A stretch of 64,000 bases of DNA, taken from assembly GCF_938045205.1 (NCBI RefSeq), contig NZ_CALIMY010000138.1, forward strand, positions 1 through 64,000. Reading direction: 5' to 3'. Shown here in pieces: positions 20,358-29,353 of this stretch. This DNA is from an uncultured Campylobacter sp. (GTDB lineage Bacteria > Campylobacterota > Campylobacteria > Campylobacterales > Campylobacteraceae). The notes under the pieces are model-generated. The model was not told the origin of the DNA and searched no databases. It saw nothing but the letters and a program-made list of their open reading frames with translations. Every line of letters begins with the position of its first letter. The first letter of the stretch is position 1. The position numbers and the translations under genes were made by a program.

Positions 20358-21164
20358 ATGAAAATTGCTATTTTGCAAATGGACGCGAAAATAGCTCAAA
20401 ATTTCGCAGATTGTGAGCAAAATTTTATTCGCGCACGTGAGCTGATAGATCGTGCGTTAAAGCGCGGTGCGGACGTAGCGGTGCTGCCCGAGGCATTTAA
20501 TATCAGCTTTAATACGGCTAAATTTAAAGAGCTTGCCGATACGAACGCTGCTTATACGAAAAAATTTTTAAGCGAAATTTCGCAAAACTGCGGCGCTGTT
20601 TTAATAGGCGGATCGATAAGCTCCGAGCGAGATAAAATTTACAATTCCGCTTTTATCTATCAAAACGGAGCCGAAATTTTACGCTACGACAAGATCCACG
20701 CTTTCTCACTCGCTCGCGAAAACGAGATCGTAAGCGGCGGCGATAGGTTGGGCCTTTGTGAGATTAAATTTAAAAATCGCGCAGTTAAAATCGGCGTCGC
20801 GGTCTGTTATGATCTGCGCTTTTGTGAAATTTTTCGCGCCTTGGCGCTTCGCGGCGCGCAGGTGGTTTTTGTAATCGCGCAGTTCGCGCAAAGCCGCATA
20901 GAACATTTTATCACGCTTGCGAAAGCCCGCGCGATCGAAAATCAAATTTTTATCTGCGCGGTAAATGGCTGCGGCGATACGGGGCAGAGCGAGAGTTTCG
21001 GCGGAAATTCCATGCTGATTAGTCCCGGCGGCGAGATCGTCGCGCGCCTAGGCAAAAAAGAGGCCGTAAAGATTGCTCGGGCGGATTTAGATGAAATTTT
21101 AAAATTTCGCGCTAAAATGGATATTCTAAAAGATATGAAACCTGAAATTTATAAGGAGTTTTGA
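20358..21164 (+). CDS. Carbon-nitrogen hydrolase (nitrilase superfamily amidase)
   Basis: 268 aa. The Glu-Lys-Cys triad is visible: E in LPEAFN, K in YDKIHAF and C in AVCYDLRF. The pattern fits the Nit2/omega-amidase branch, which deaminates alpha-ketoglutaramate-like amides, but substrate is not fixed by sequence. It follows ruvC by 9 bases and its stop overlaps the next start (TGATG), so it is co-translated with a second amide hydrolase. Confidence 0.85.
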   Translation: MKIAILQMDAKIAQNFADCEQNFIRARELIDRALKRGADVAVLPEAFNISFNTAKFKELADTNAAYTKKFLSEISQNCGAVLIGGSISSERDKIYNSAFIYQNGAEILRYDKIHAFSLARENEIVSGGDRLGLCEIKFKNRAVKIGVAVCYDLRFCEIFRALALRGAQVVFVIAQFAQSRIEHFITLAKARAIENQIFICAVNGCGDTGQSESFGGNSMLISPGGEIVARLGKKEAVKIARADLDEILKFRAKMDILKDMKPEIYKEF

Positions 21165-21691
21165 TGAAAACTTTGGTGTTTGTGATCGATATGGTAAACG
21201 GCTTCGTAAAATTCGGCGCGATGGCCGATCCTAGCATAGCAAAGATCGCTCCTGCGGTGCTTAAACAGATTGAGGCGGCGAAAAACGTGCATTTTATCTG
21301 CGACGCCCACGCCGAGCGGGATTTGGAGATGAAGCGCTACCCGATCCACTGTCTAGTTGGCTCGCCCGAAGCGGAGGTGATCGAGGAGCTCACGCCTTAC
21401 GTAAGCGAGCAAAACGTCACTTTTAAGCGCAGCACGAACGGCTTTCATAATTTGGATAAGAAAATTTTGGACGGCTTCGATCGCTTTGTGATTACGGGCT
21501 GTTGCACCGACATCTGCGTGATGCAGTTTGCGCTTAGCCTGCGCACCTATCTCAACGAAACTGGCGAGGATAAGGACGTCATCGTTCCGCGAGGTGCGGT
21601 AGCTACCTACGATGCGCCGAACCATGAGCGCGGCTACTACGACGAATGCGCGCTAAGCCTAATGCAAAATGCGGGAATTTTGGTAATTTAA
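21164..21691 (+). CDS. Isochorismatase-family cysteine hydrolase (nicotinamidase-like)
   Basis: 175 aa from the ATG at 21164, which overlaps the upstream TGA by one base behind an AAGGAG site. Family residues are present: D in VIDMVNGF, K in VTFKRSTN and the nucleophile C in GCCTDICV. The DAHAERD stretch resembles the metal site of nicotinamidases. Pairing with a nitrilase-type amidase suggests amide salvage, possibly nicotinamide to nicotinate. Confidence 0.8.
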   Translation: MKTLVFVIDMVNGFVKFGAMADPSIAKIAPAVLKQIEAAKNVHFICDAHAERDLEMKRYPIHCLVGSPEAEVIEELTPYVSEQNVTFKRSTNGFHNLDKKILDGFDRFVITGCCTDICVMQFALSLRTYLNETGEDKDVIVPRGAVATYDAPNHERGYYDECALSLMQNAGILVI

Positions 21692-21821
21692 GCTGCGCTT
21701 GGATCAGACAGAATTTTAAGTTAAATTTTCTAGCTTATAAATTTTAAAATTTAGAGCCGCTCTTAAAATTTTGAAATTCTTTGGGCGGTAGAATTTTGAA
21801 ATTTTAATCTTTTTATAGATT

Positions 21822-22985
21822 TTAGCTTTGTTTTACCGCGACTGCTTTTGCGACGAAAAATCCCACTACTCCGGAAATTATCGAGCCTAAAAATACCGCG
21901 AGCTTGTCTGTGTAATGATACATATCGCTGCCGCCGTATGCGAGGCCATCGACGAAAAGTGCCATCGTAAAGCCGATACCACAGATAATTGCTACTGCGT
22001 AAAGCTGCGGCCAGCCTGCGTTTTCGGGCATGTAGGCGATTTTGGCTTTGATTAAGATCCAGCTAAAGGCAAAAATTCCGATCTGTTTACCGAAAAATAG
22101 TCCGAGCATTATACCCATAGGCACCGGGCCGAAAAGAAAGCTAGGACTGATGCCTGCTAGCGAAACGCCTGCGTTTGTAAAGGCAAAAATCGGCAAGATG
22201 AAGAAATTTACTGGGTAAGCTAGTCCGTGCTCCATATCCTTTAACATCGAGCCCGAGCGGGTCTTAAGCGGGATACAAAAACCCGCAAGCACTCCCGCGA
22301 TAGTCGCGTGGATGCCGGAGTTTAGTACCATCACCCACAGCACGACGGCTACTATGATAAACGGAAGCTTTTTATCGACGCCAAGTCTGCTCATCGCTAG
22401 CATTATTGCGACACAGGCAGCTGCGCCGCCTAGATAGATTGCGTTTATGGTAGAGGAATAAAACAAAGCGATGATTAAAATTGCACACAGATCGTCCATT
22501 ATCGCAAGCGTCAAAACAAAAATTTTAAGGCTAGCCGGGATTTTTTTACCCAAAAGTGCCATAACGCCCACGGCAAAGGCTATATCTGTCGCCGTAGGGA
22601 TTGCCCAGCCCTTCATCGCGACGGCATCGCCCCAGTTAATGATCGAAAATATAATCGCGGGCATCATTACTCCGCCCAAAGCCGCGAAGCTAGGAAGTAA
22701 AATTTGAGAGAAATGGCGCAGTTGTCCTTCGATCTTTTCGCGCTTTAGCTCAAGTCCGATAGCGAAGAAAAATATCGCCATGAGCACGTCGTTTACTAAA
22801 AAATGCATCGATTCATCGAGCTTTGCAGGGCCGACGCCTATGGTGAAGTTTAGATGTAAAAACGCCTCATAGTATTTTGATAAAAAACCTACGTTTTGAG
22901 CTACGATTGCAAAGACCGCGGATAAAAGCAGTATAATTCCCGCGCTACTTTCGCTCGATAAAATTTTTCTTATGATCTGCCGCAC
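21822..22985 (-). CDS. nhaA: Na+/H+ antiporter NhaA
   Basis: 387 aa, twelve-helix NhaA type. The paired ion-binding aspartates are in TATDIAFAVGV (about residue 130), with the typical FFFAIGLELKRE motif near residue 75. It exchanges Na+ or Li+ for protons for pH and salt homeostasis in the inner membrane. Stands alone. Confidence 0.96.
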   Translation of the reverse strand: MRQIIRKILSSESSAGIILLLSAVFAIVAQNVGFLSKYYEAFLHLNFTIGVGPAKLDESMHFLVNDVLMAIFFFAIGLELKREKIEGQLRHFSQILLPSFAALGGVMMPAIIFSIINWGDAVAMKGWAIPTATDIAFAVGVMALLGKKIPASLKIFVLTLAIMDDLCAILIIALFYSSTINAIYLGGAAACVAIMLAMSRLGVDKKLPFIIVAVVLWVMVLNSGIHATIAGVLAGFCIPLKTRSGSMLKDMEHGLAYPVNFFILPIFAFTNAGVSLAGISPSFLFGPVPMGIMLGLFFGKQIGIFAFSWILIKAKIAYMPENAGWPQLYAVAIICGIGFTMALFVDGLAYGGSDMYHYTDKLAVFLGSIISGVVGFFVAKAVAVKQS

Positions 22986-23048
22986 ATGCTTCCTTTAAAA
23001 TTTTGTCCTAATTTTATGCAAATTTTAATTAAATTTTTATCAAAGCGC

Positions 23049-23489
23049 TTAGTTGCTCGGTAAATTCGGCATTATTAGCATCGCATAAAGTATTATAAAC
23101 ATTATGATCGTAGGGCCTTCGTTGATCGCACGGAAGTATTTTCCGCTCCTGTGGCACTCATTTTTTTCAAATTTATACATATAATAATACAGCCACAAAT
23201 GATAACAGATTAGCAAAACCCCGGCTAGTAATTTTATATGAAAATATCCCATTTTCATAAGCCCCGGATTTAAAACGATAAGCATCACGCCGCTAAAAAC
23301 CGTCACCGCCATTGCTATCCAACCGATCGCGTGATACAGCATCCGCTCCATCTTTTTAACGACCTTTACGAAATCCGGCTTGTCTAAATTTTCAGCGTGA
23401 TATACATACAAGCGCGGCATGTAAAACAGCATCGCCATCCATGAAATAAAGCCTGCAAAATGGATAAATTTAAACCAATAGTAACTCAT
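23049..23489 (-). CDS. hemJ: Protoporphyrinogen IX oxidase HemJ
   Basis: 146 aa membrane protein with four helices. The conserved His in FKIHFAG-like context (here FKFIHFAGF), the MPRLYVYHAE motif and the KLLAG stretch are HemJ hallmarks. It performs the penultimate step of haem synthesis in bacteria that lack HemG and HemY. A GGAGG ribosome site precedes it. Confidence 0.92.
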   Translation of the reverse strand: MSYYWFKFIHFAGFISWMAMLFYMPRLYVYHAENLDKPDFVKVVKKMERMLYHAIGWIAMAVTVFSGVMLIVLNPGLMKMGYFHIKLLAGVLLICYHLWLYYYMYKFEKNECHRSGKYFRAINEGPTIIMFIILYAMLIMPNLPSN

Positions 23490-23499
23490 TTTAGCCTCC

Positions 23500-23892
23500 T
23501 TAATCTCTCATTAAAATTTCTTTTCGCGCTTCGAATTCCTCTTTGGAAATCGCGCCTTTTTGATACAGCTCATAAAGCGCATTGACCTTTTTCAGACGCC
23601 CCTCGTAGTCGTCCTCCTCTGTCTCGCTTGCAAAAGCATTTAAATCTTCTACCCAAATTCCTACGAAAAATATGTCTAGCAAAATCCAAATTCCCCAAAT
23701 CGCCCAAAACAAAAAGCCCACCAAAAACCATAGTGTAAAGCTCCCTAGCCAAAATAGCGCGATTTGAGCAAATCCGCTGATAAATTTACCGCAATAAATT
23801 CTATGCAGTCCGCCTCCGATCGGCATAGCTGCTATCCACGAAAACGCACCTAAAAACCAAAGCGCGTAAGCGATGTAATTATTTCTCTTCAT
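23500..23892 (-). CDS. TM2-type membrane protein with C-terminal SHOCT motif
   Basis: 130 aa. Two to three hydrophobic helices (residues 5-80) contain a glycine-rich GGGLHRIYCGKF turn typical of TM2 domains. The last 30 residues (LYELYQKGAISKEEFEARK) form a SHOCT short helical motif. Function unknown; SHOCT is usually an oligomerisation or docking tail. Its start overlaps the end of lspA by 14 bases. Confidence 0.78.
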   Translation of the reverse strand: MKRNNYIAYALWFLGAFSWIAAMPIGGGLHRIYCGKFISGFAQIALFWLGSFTLWFLVGFLFWAIWGIWILLDIFFVGIWVEDLNAFASETEEDDYEGRLKKVNALYELYQKGAISKEEFEARKEILMRD

Positions 23893-24340
23893 TTTTCTCC
23901 TTTTTTGCGGCGCGTAAGCCCTGAAAAATAAAAATCACGACGGCTAGATCTATCATCACATCGGCGAAATTAAACACCGCAAACTCAAACCATTTATGCC
24001 ACGCGACGTAATCGACCACGCCGCCGCGAATGAAGCGATCGAGCAGGTTCGAACAGCCTCCCGCGAGCATCAGCGCAAACGGCATCCAGTGCTCGTAAAA
24101 GAGCTTTTTATGACAAAATACATACGCTGCAAGCGCTGAGATCAGCGCGATCTGGATAAATTTTAAATTTTCACCCAAAAAGGCAAGCATCGAAAACGCA
24201 ACGCCGCGATTAAGCGTAAGCTCTAGCGAAAAAAACTCCCCCTGCCACGAAAAGCCGTTTAAAAACAGAAGTTTGATCGCTTGATCGATTGCAAAGATCG
24301 CCGCGAAAAGCAGGATAAATTTAATACAGGTCTTAGCCAT
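23879..24340 (-). CDS. lspA: Lipoprotein signal peptidase
   Basis: 153 aa with four membrane helices. The two catalytic aspartates are in LLDRFIRGGVVDYV and FNFADVMID, and NRGVAFS is also typical. It removes signal peptides from prolipoproteins. It lies downstream of glmM on the same strand, an arrangement common in Campylobacter. Confidence 0.96.
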   Translation of the reverse strand: MAKTCIKFILLFAAIFAIDQAIKLLFLNGFSWQGEFFSLELTLNRGVAFSMLAFLGENLKFIQIALISALAAYVFCHKKLFYEHWMPFALMLAGGCSNLLDRFIRGGVVDYVAWHKWFEFAVFNFADVMIDLAVVIFIFQGLRAAKKEKNEEK

Positions 24341-24438
24341 CTCGCAGCCTAAATTTAAATATGTAAAGCCTGCGTTTTTTGCCCGCGCTTTTCGTGTACA
24401 GCCGATAGCTTGTCGTGCTATAAAATTTTATCAAATCG

Positions 24439-25779
24439 CTACTCATTTAGGGCTTTGATGAAAAATTTTTCCACTTCGTCCATTCGCTTTTGCAGCAGTT
24501 TTTCGTTTTTGCCCTCGAGCAAGAGGCGGATAACGTTTTCGGTGCCGGAGTAGCGAAAGAGCGAGCGGGTTTTGTCCGCTTTAAGGCTTGCTTCAAGCTC
24601 CTTTAGCCCTTTTAATTTTTCAAGCGGTTTTTTATCTGAAATTTTTAAATTCTTTAAAATTTGCGGATAGGGCTTAATCATCCCCGAAAATTCGCTTGCC
24701 TTCTTTTTCATATCCAGCATGCAGGCGGCGAATTGCAGCGCGCTTGCGATGCCGTCGCCCGTTTTGGCGTAATCGCCAAAGATCACGTGCCCGCTCTGCT
24801 CGCCGCCGAAATTTGCGCCTAGTTCGTGCATCGTCTCAAGTACAAATTTATCGCCGACGTTGCAGCGATGAAGCGCGATGTCGTGTTTAGCTAAAAAATC
24901 CTCCAGCGCAGAATTACTCATCACTGTGGCTACCATTTTATTGCCTGCTAAGCGATTTTTTCCTTTCAAATAGACTGCTAAAATTCCAAGTAGCGCGTCG
25001 CCATGGATGATCTCGCCGTTTTCGTCCACGACCACGAGTCTGTCGGCGTCGCCATCAAAGGCAAAGCCAACGTCGGCGCGTAGGCGTCTTACCTCCCCGG
25101 CCAGACCTTGCGGGCTCAGCGCACCGCAGGCGTCGTTGATGTTTTTTCCGTTAGGTTCGTCGCCGATGACGATAGTTTCGGCTCCCAGCTCATTAAATAC
25201 GGTAGGTGCGACCCTGTAGCTTGCCCCGTTTGCGCAATCAAGGACGACGCGAAGCCCGTGCAGGGTCTTTTGCTTTGGGAAGGAGTTTTTAATATGCACG
25301 ATATATCTGCCGATGACGTCGTCTACGCGCTTTGCAGCGCCGATCTGCATCATTTTGGTGCGCGCTTCGGCGATGAGCTCGTCGTTAAAATAAATTTTTT
25401 CGATCTGCGCTTCCTCTTTTTCGTCGAGTTTAAAGCCTTCGCTGTTGAAAAATTTAATGCCATTGTCGTAGTATGGATTGTGGCTCGCGCTTATCATGAT
25501 GCCCGCGTCGCAGCGCATATCCTCCGTAAGAAAGGCAATCGCAGGAGTAGGCATCGGTCCGATCTGGCGGACGTTGTAGCCCACCGAGGTAAGGCCCGCT
25601 ACGATCGCGGTTTCTATCATATAGCCGCTTCTGCGGGTATCTTTGCCGACTAAGATCATATTCGTAACGGAATTTTTCCTAAAGTAAATCCCCGCCGCCA
25701 TCGCTACGCGCATCGCAAGCTCGGCGGTCAGAAATTCCCCTGCCTTGCCTCGTACGCCGTCCGTTCCGAAAAGTTTCAT
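24439..25779 (-). CDS. glmM: Phosphoglucosamine mutase
   Basis: 446 aa from the ATG at 25779. AAGGA lies seven bases upstream, so the earlier in-frame TTG is not needed. The phosphoserine loop is ISASHNPY (about residue 100), the metal loop is DGDADR and the phosphate loop is RYSGTEN. It converts glucosamine-6-phosphate to glucosamine-1-phosphate for UDP-GlcNAc, peptidoglycan and LOS synthesis. Confidence 0.97.
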   Translation of the reverse strand: MKLFGTDGVRGKAGEFLTAELAMRVAMAAGIYFRKNSVTNMILVGKDTRRSGYMIETAIVAGLTSVGYNVRQIGPMPTPAIAFLTEDMRCDAGIMISASHNPYYDNGIKFFNSEGFKLDEKEEAQIEKIYFNDELIAEARTKMMQIGAAKRVDDVIGRYIVHIKNSFPKQKTLHGLRVVLDCANGASYRVAPTVFNELGAETIVIGDEPNGKNINDACGALSPQGLAGEVRRLRADVGFAFDGDADRLVVVDENGEIIHGDALLGILAVYLKGKNRLAGNKMVATVMSNSALEDFLAKHDIALHRCNVGDKFVLETMHELGANFGGEQSGHVIFGDYAKTGDGIASALQFAACMLDMKKKASEFSGMIKPYPQILKNLKISDKKPLEKLKGLKELEASLKADKTRSLFRYSGTENVIRLLLEGKNEKLLQKRMDEVEKFFIKALNE

Positions 25780-25893
25780 TATCAAATCCTTGTATAAAAA
25801 TCGGGAAATTCTACCAGAAAAAGTTTAATCTTAATAAATTTAAACTATATTTAAATTTTACTTAAATTAAGCGTCGATTAAATATTTTTTACG

Positions 25894-25899
25894 TATAAT
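25894..25899 (+). promoter_or_regulatory. TATAAT -10 box of the rpsT-prfA operon
   Basis: A perfect TATAAT lies 33 bases before the rpsT start codon, after an A/T-rich upstream stretch. It is divergent from glmM. Confidence 0.55.
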
Positions 25900-25931
25900 C
25901 GCAGGTTCAAATTTAACCGAAAAGGAACGTT

Positions 25932-26204
25932 ATGGCAAATCACAAATCCGCCGAAAAACGCGCGAGACAAACCATAAAAAGAACGGAGCGAAATAGATTT
26001 TATCGCACCAGAGTAAAAAATATCACAAAAGCCGTAAGAGAGGCGGTCGAGAGCAAGGATCTAGACGCAGCGACTCAGGCTCTAAAAACGGCTAATGAAA
26101 GCTTCCATAGCTTCGTAAGCAGGGGCTTTTTGAAAAAACAGACCGCGAGCAGAAAAGTAAGCCGCCTAGCCAAACTCGTAAATTCTTTAAAAACCGCCGC
26201 GTAA
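25932..26204 (+). CDS. rpsT: 30S ribosomal protein S20
   Basis: 90 aa, highly basic, with the N-terminal signature [13 protein letters not shown] and the helical [16 protein letters not shown] tail. It is a primary 16S rRNA binder. It is followed after 24 bases by prfA, the usual gene order in Campylobacter. Confidence 0.97.
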   Translation: MANHKSAEKRARQTIKRTERNRFYRTRVKNITKAVREAVESKDLDAATQALKTANESFHSFVSRGFLKKQTASRKVSRLAKLVNSLKTAA

Positions 26205-26228
26205 GCGCTCCTTACGCATAAAATTTAA

Positions 26229-27296
26229 ATGCTAGCCGATAAACTAAAGCCTTTTTTAGATCGCTATGACGAGCTTTCGCGCATGCTTAGCGATCCCGCT
26301 GTTACCGCAGATATCGCTAATATGACGGCGCTATCTAAGGAGCAGCGCAATATCGAGCCGATCAAAGAGGCGGCTAGCGAGTATCTTAAAATTTTAAATC
26401 AGATCGAAGAAAACAAAGCCTTGCTAAGCGATGCCGATCTCGGCGAGCTAGCCAAAGAGGAGCTTAAAAGCTTAGAGGCGCAAAAGCCGCAGCTCGAAGA
26501 AAAAATCAAAATTTTACTGCTTCCGAAAGACCCCAACGACGATAAAAATATCTTTCTTGAGATCCGCGCCGGTACGGGCGGCGACGAAGCGGCGCTGTTC
26601 GCGGGCGATCTACTCGGCGCGTATTTGCGCTATGCCGATCTTCGCGGCTATAAATGCGAGATCGTAAGCACTAGCGAAGGCAGCGTCGGCGGCTACAAAG
26701 AAGCGATCTTGCTCGTAAAGGGCGCGGGAGCGTATTCGCGGCTGAAATTTGAAGGCGGCACTCACCGCGTGCAGCGCGTCCCCGAAACGGAGAGCCAGGG
26801 CAGGGTGCATACCTCTGCAATCACCGTCGCTGTCATGCCCGAGATCGAGGATAGCGAGATACAGATCAACCCAAACGACCTTCGCATCGACGTTATGCGC
26901 AGCTCCGGCCACGGCGGGCAATCCGTAAATACCACCGATAGCGCCGTTCGCATCACTCACATCCCGACCGGTTTAGTCGTCACCAACCAAGACGGCAAAG
27001 ATCAGCACAAAAACAAAGAGGCGGCAATGAAGGTGCTGAAGGCGCGCCTTTACGATATGCAGGAGCAGGAGCGGCTCGAAAAAGAGCGCAAAGATCGCAA
27101 GGATCAGGTAGGCACCGGTGACCGCTCGGGGCGAATTCGTACCTACAACTATCCGCAAAACCGCATCAGCGACCACCGCATAAATTTAACGCTCTACCGC
27201 CTGGACGCGATAATGGCGGGGGGGTTGTTCGACGAGATCATCGATCCGCTCATCGCGCACTCTCAAGCCGAAGCGATCGCAAACGCGGGCTATTAA
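26229..27296 (+). CDS. prfA: Peptide chain release factor 1
   Basis: 355 aa, full length. The GGQ motif is in [11 protein letters not shown] (about residue 228), which triggers peptidyl-tRNA hydrolysis. The codon-recognition loop precedes it. A run of seven G occurs near the end (MAGGLF) but stays in frame. It terminates at UAA/UAG codons. Confidence 0.97.
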   Translation: MLADKLKPFLDRYDELSRMLSDPAVTADIANMTALSKEQRNIEPIKEAASEYLKILNQIEENKALLSDADLGELAKEELKSLEAQKPQLEEKIKILLLPKDPNDDKNIFLEIRAGTGGDEAALFAGDLLGAYLRYADLRGYKCEIVSTSEGSVGGYKEAILLVKGAGAYSRLKFEGGTHRVQRVPETESQGRVHTSAITVAVMPEIEDSEIQINPNDLRIDVMRSSGHGGQSVNTTDSAVRITHIPTGLVVTNQDGKDQHKNKEAAMKVLKARLYDMQEQERLEKERKDRKDQVGTGDRSGRIRTYNYPQNRISDHRINLTLYRLDAIMAGGLFDEIIDPLIAHSQAEAIANAGY

Positions 27297-27662
27297 GTCT
27301 TTTAAAATTTAATTTTAATCCACATATATTTTCAAAATTTCGCCGTAATTTGGCTGCAAAATTTTATTTCAAATTTAGCTGCAAACTCCGCTTGAAATTC
27401 CGCCTTTTTAAATTTAAAATATATTCGTTGCGCCGCATCGCCGCGCTGCCTGGCGTTTTAAATTTCGCCGTTTTAAAATGTGTACCTCAAGCGCCGTTTT
27501 AAAATTTACGCAGACGCGAGCAGGCAAGAGGGCGCTGTTATAAATCTAAAGCCAAATTTTATTTCTAGCCATTTTTTAATTCGTTTCTTATTTTTAATAT
27601 ATTAAAATCTCATTTCGTTTTATTCATAAATTTGAAATGTATTTTAAAAATGAGGAAAATAA
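27297..27662. other. Intergenic region after prfA, no gene seen
   Basis: About 365 AT-rich bases with several AAATTT-type words and one short GC-rich patch near 27430. No coding frame, RNA gene or T-tailed hairpin was found. An AGGAAA site at its end serves the SemiSWEET pseudogene. Confidence 0.5.
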
Positions 27663-27920
27663 ATGAGTGAAAGAAATTTATAAATTTTAGGTTGGGCGGG
27701 CACATATCTGTAGGTCATCATGTATGTATCCTATGTGCCGAATATAATGGCAAATTTAGACGGCAACAAAGTCCCGTTTCTCCAGCCGCTAGCAGCTGCG
27801 ATAAACTGCACGATATAACTTAGCTACGGTCTTTTAAAGCCTAAAAAGGACTATCCGCTCGCCGCAGCGAATTTCCCGGGGATCATCTTTGGGCTACTAA
27901 CCGCAATAACGGCGCTTTAA
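27663..27920 (+). pseudogene. SemiSWEET sugar transporter pseudogene (three in-frame nonsense codons)
   Basis: Reading one frame from the ATG at 27663 to the TAA at 27918-27920 gives an 85-residue SemiSWEET-like protein: ILGW, VIMYVSYVPNIMANL, FLQPLAAAINC, YGLLKPKKDYPLAAANFPG and IIFGLLTAITAL. It has three triple-helix segments and the PQ/PN-type bend. Three internal stops interrupt it: TAA at 27681, TAG at 27711 and TAA at 27816, the last where the family has a conserved Trp. There is no frameshift. SemiSWEETs dimerise to move small sugars across the inner membrane. This copy should be non-functional unless the stops are read through. Confidence 0.78.
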
Positions 27921-27932
27921 ACCGTGCTTTTA

Positions 27933-28122
27933 GCGGCTTGATAAATTTAAAATCGCCCGCGCCGTATCTTGCCTGCCGCGTCCGCAACGCTTTTTAGTCG
28001 CCTACTACGCTGCAACTACTCGATCGCTGTCAGCTGAGCCTGAGCTAGCTTACCACAAGCGCGCCCGCACCTCACAAATCCATTACGACGCGGCTTGATA
28101 AATTTCAAAATTGCCCGCGCCG
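27933..28122 (+). repeat. Pair of ~33-bp direct repeats after the SemiSWEET pseudogene
   Basis: gcggcttgataaattt followed by a cgcccgcgccg-type segment occurs at 27933-27964 and again at 28090-28122, with a few differences. The 125 bases between carry no gene that I can see. It may be a small duplication scar. Confidence 0.55.
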
Positions 28123-28209
28123 CATTCAAATCCGCCGAATTTAAATAACTTTTATACAAAATTTGATAAGCTTATTTTGATTAAAATTTTATCTTTAAAA
28201 GGACGAAAA

Positions 28210-29055
28210 ATGAAAAAGGTCATCACTTGCGTCGATCAAAATGCGCTTGCCCCAGCGGTTAGAGATTACGGAATTTACGTCGCTAAAACCTTGGGTGCCG
28301 AGCTCGTGTTTATTCACGTGGTTGAAATCCCGGAGCTTGGCGAGAATTTTTATGGGCTAGCCGCAGGCGGAATCGTCCTAGGAGAGAATGATATCCTTGC
28401 AAATAGCTACGGAAGTCCCACACTAGGCGGCGTGGATGCGGAGAAAGACCACGAAGAAGCCGAAGCGATGCTGGATGAATATATCTGCGCCGCGACTACT
28501 GCGGGCGTAAAGGCGAGTAAGATCATCAAAGATGGCGATTTCATCGACGTTATCGCTGAGTACAAGGAGGAAGCTGAAATTTTTGTACTCGGTATCAAGG
28601 GCTCGAATAACGAGGACGTAGGCTTTAACGCAAGCGTGCTAATAAAGGAGCTTCACGTGCCGTCGCTGCTCGTGAATAAGGAATTTTCACCTATTAACTC
28701 CGTGCTCATTGCGTTTGACGGCACTGACGCGGCGAAACGCACGCTTGAGTTTATAAAGAGCTCAAAGCTTCTTGCGAGCGCACATAAGCATGTCTTGCAC
28801 ATCAATCTCGATGCCGCAGAGGGTGAGCGGATGCTGGATCTAGCGCGCGAAATTTTAGGCACTCAAAACGCCACTTTCAAATTCATCCAAGCCGAAGTTC
28901 CCGCCGATGAGATCATCAAATATCGCCGCGCTAATAACCTCGATCTGATCGCTACCGGTGCCTTTACGAAGGGCTTTTTCAAAAAGCTCTTTTTAGGCAG
29001 CGTTTCCGAGGATATATTACACAATGCGCTTGTACCGGTGCTAGTGCTATCGTAA
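28210..29055 (+). CDS. Tandem-domain universal stress protein (UspA family)
   Basis: 281 aa from the ATG at 28210, placed by the AAAAGGACG site just upstream; the open frame extends further but without a ribosome site. Two Usp folds are in tandem: MKKVITCVDQ (residues 1-140) and SVLIAFDGTDAAKRTLEF (about 155-281), the second ending in TGAFTKGFFKKLFLGSVSE, an ATP-binding-type GxxG-S loop. Such proteins help survival in stress or growth arrest. It is probably monocistronic. Confidence 0.88.
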   Translation: MKKVITCVDQNALAPAVRDYGIYVAKTLGAELVFIHVVEIPELGENFYGLAAGGIVLGENDILANSYGSPTLGGVDAEKDHEEAEAMLDEYICAATTAGVKASKIIKDGDFIDVIAEYKEEAEIFVLGIKGSNNEDVGFNASVLIKELHVPSLLVNKEFSPINSVLIAFDGTDAAKRTLEFIKSSKLLASAHKHVLHINLDAAEGERMLDLAREILGTQNATFKFIQAEVPADEIIKYRRANNLDLIATGAFTKGFFKKLFLGSVSEDILHNALVPVLVLS

Positions 29056-29274
29056 TCGCAAGACCAAACACCGATAAACGCTAAATTCCGTCGCTTACGT
29101 TATTTTAAAGCGGCGGAATTTTAGAATTTTAAATTTTTCAATCCTACGTTTTTCAAATTCATATACTTTTTAAAATTCATAGAAATTTTGCTTAATAATT
29201 CGTCAATAGATCTTATTAAATTCCGTTAAATTAGTAATTGCATATAAAATTTTATGATTTAGTTTATTAAAAAT

Positions 29275-29289
29275 TTTATTATTATTTAA
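29275..29289. promoter_or_regulatory. AT-rich 15-mer shared by two TonB receptor promoters (possible Fur-type site)
   Basis: TTTATTATTATTTAA lies 65 bases before the ATG of the siderophore receptor. The identical 15-mer occurs at 35788-35802 before the second receptor. Iron regulation by Fur is inferred from context. Confidence 0.45.
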
Positions 29290-29353
29290 GAGGAATTGTA
29301 AGATAATCCCGCCAGTAAATTGATATAGATTATAAAATCTAAAAAGGATTTTT

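Noticed and set aside
20358..21164. Calling the CN-hydrolase a nitrilase or agmatine deiminase partner
   Set aside because: The triad defines only the superfamily; residues for a specific substrate cannot be judged by eye.
24030..24060. tRNA-like word gcaggttcgaacagcc
   Set aside because: It is inside lspA coding sequence and no cloverleaf can be drawn.
27208..27216. Run of seven G in prfA as a phase-variable tract
   Set aside because: It lies in an essential gene and stays in frame; too short and constrained to act as a switch.
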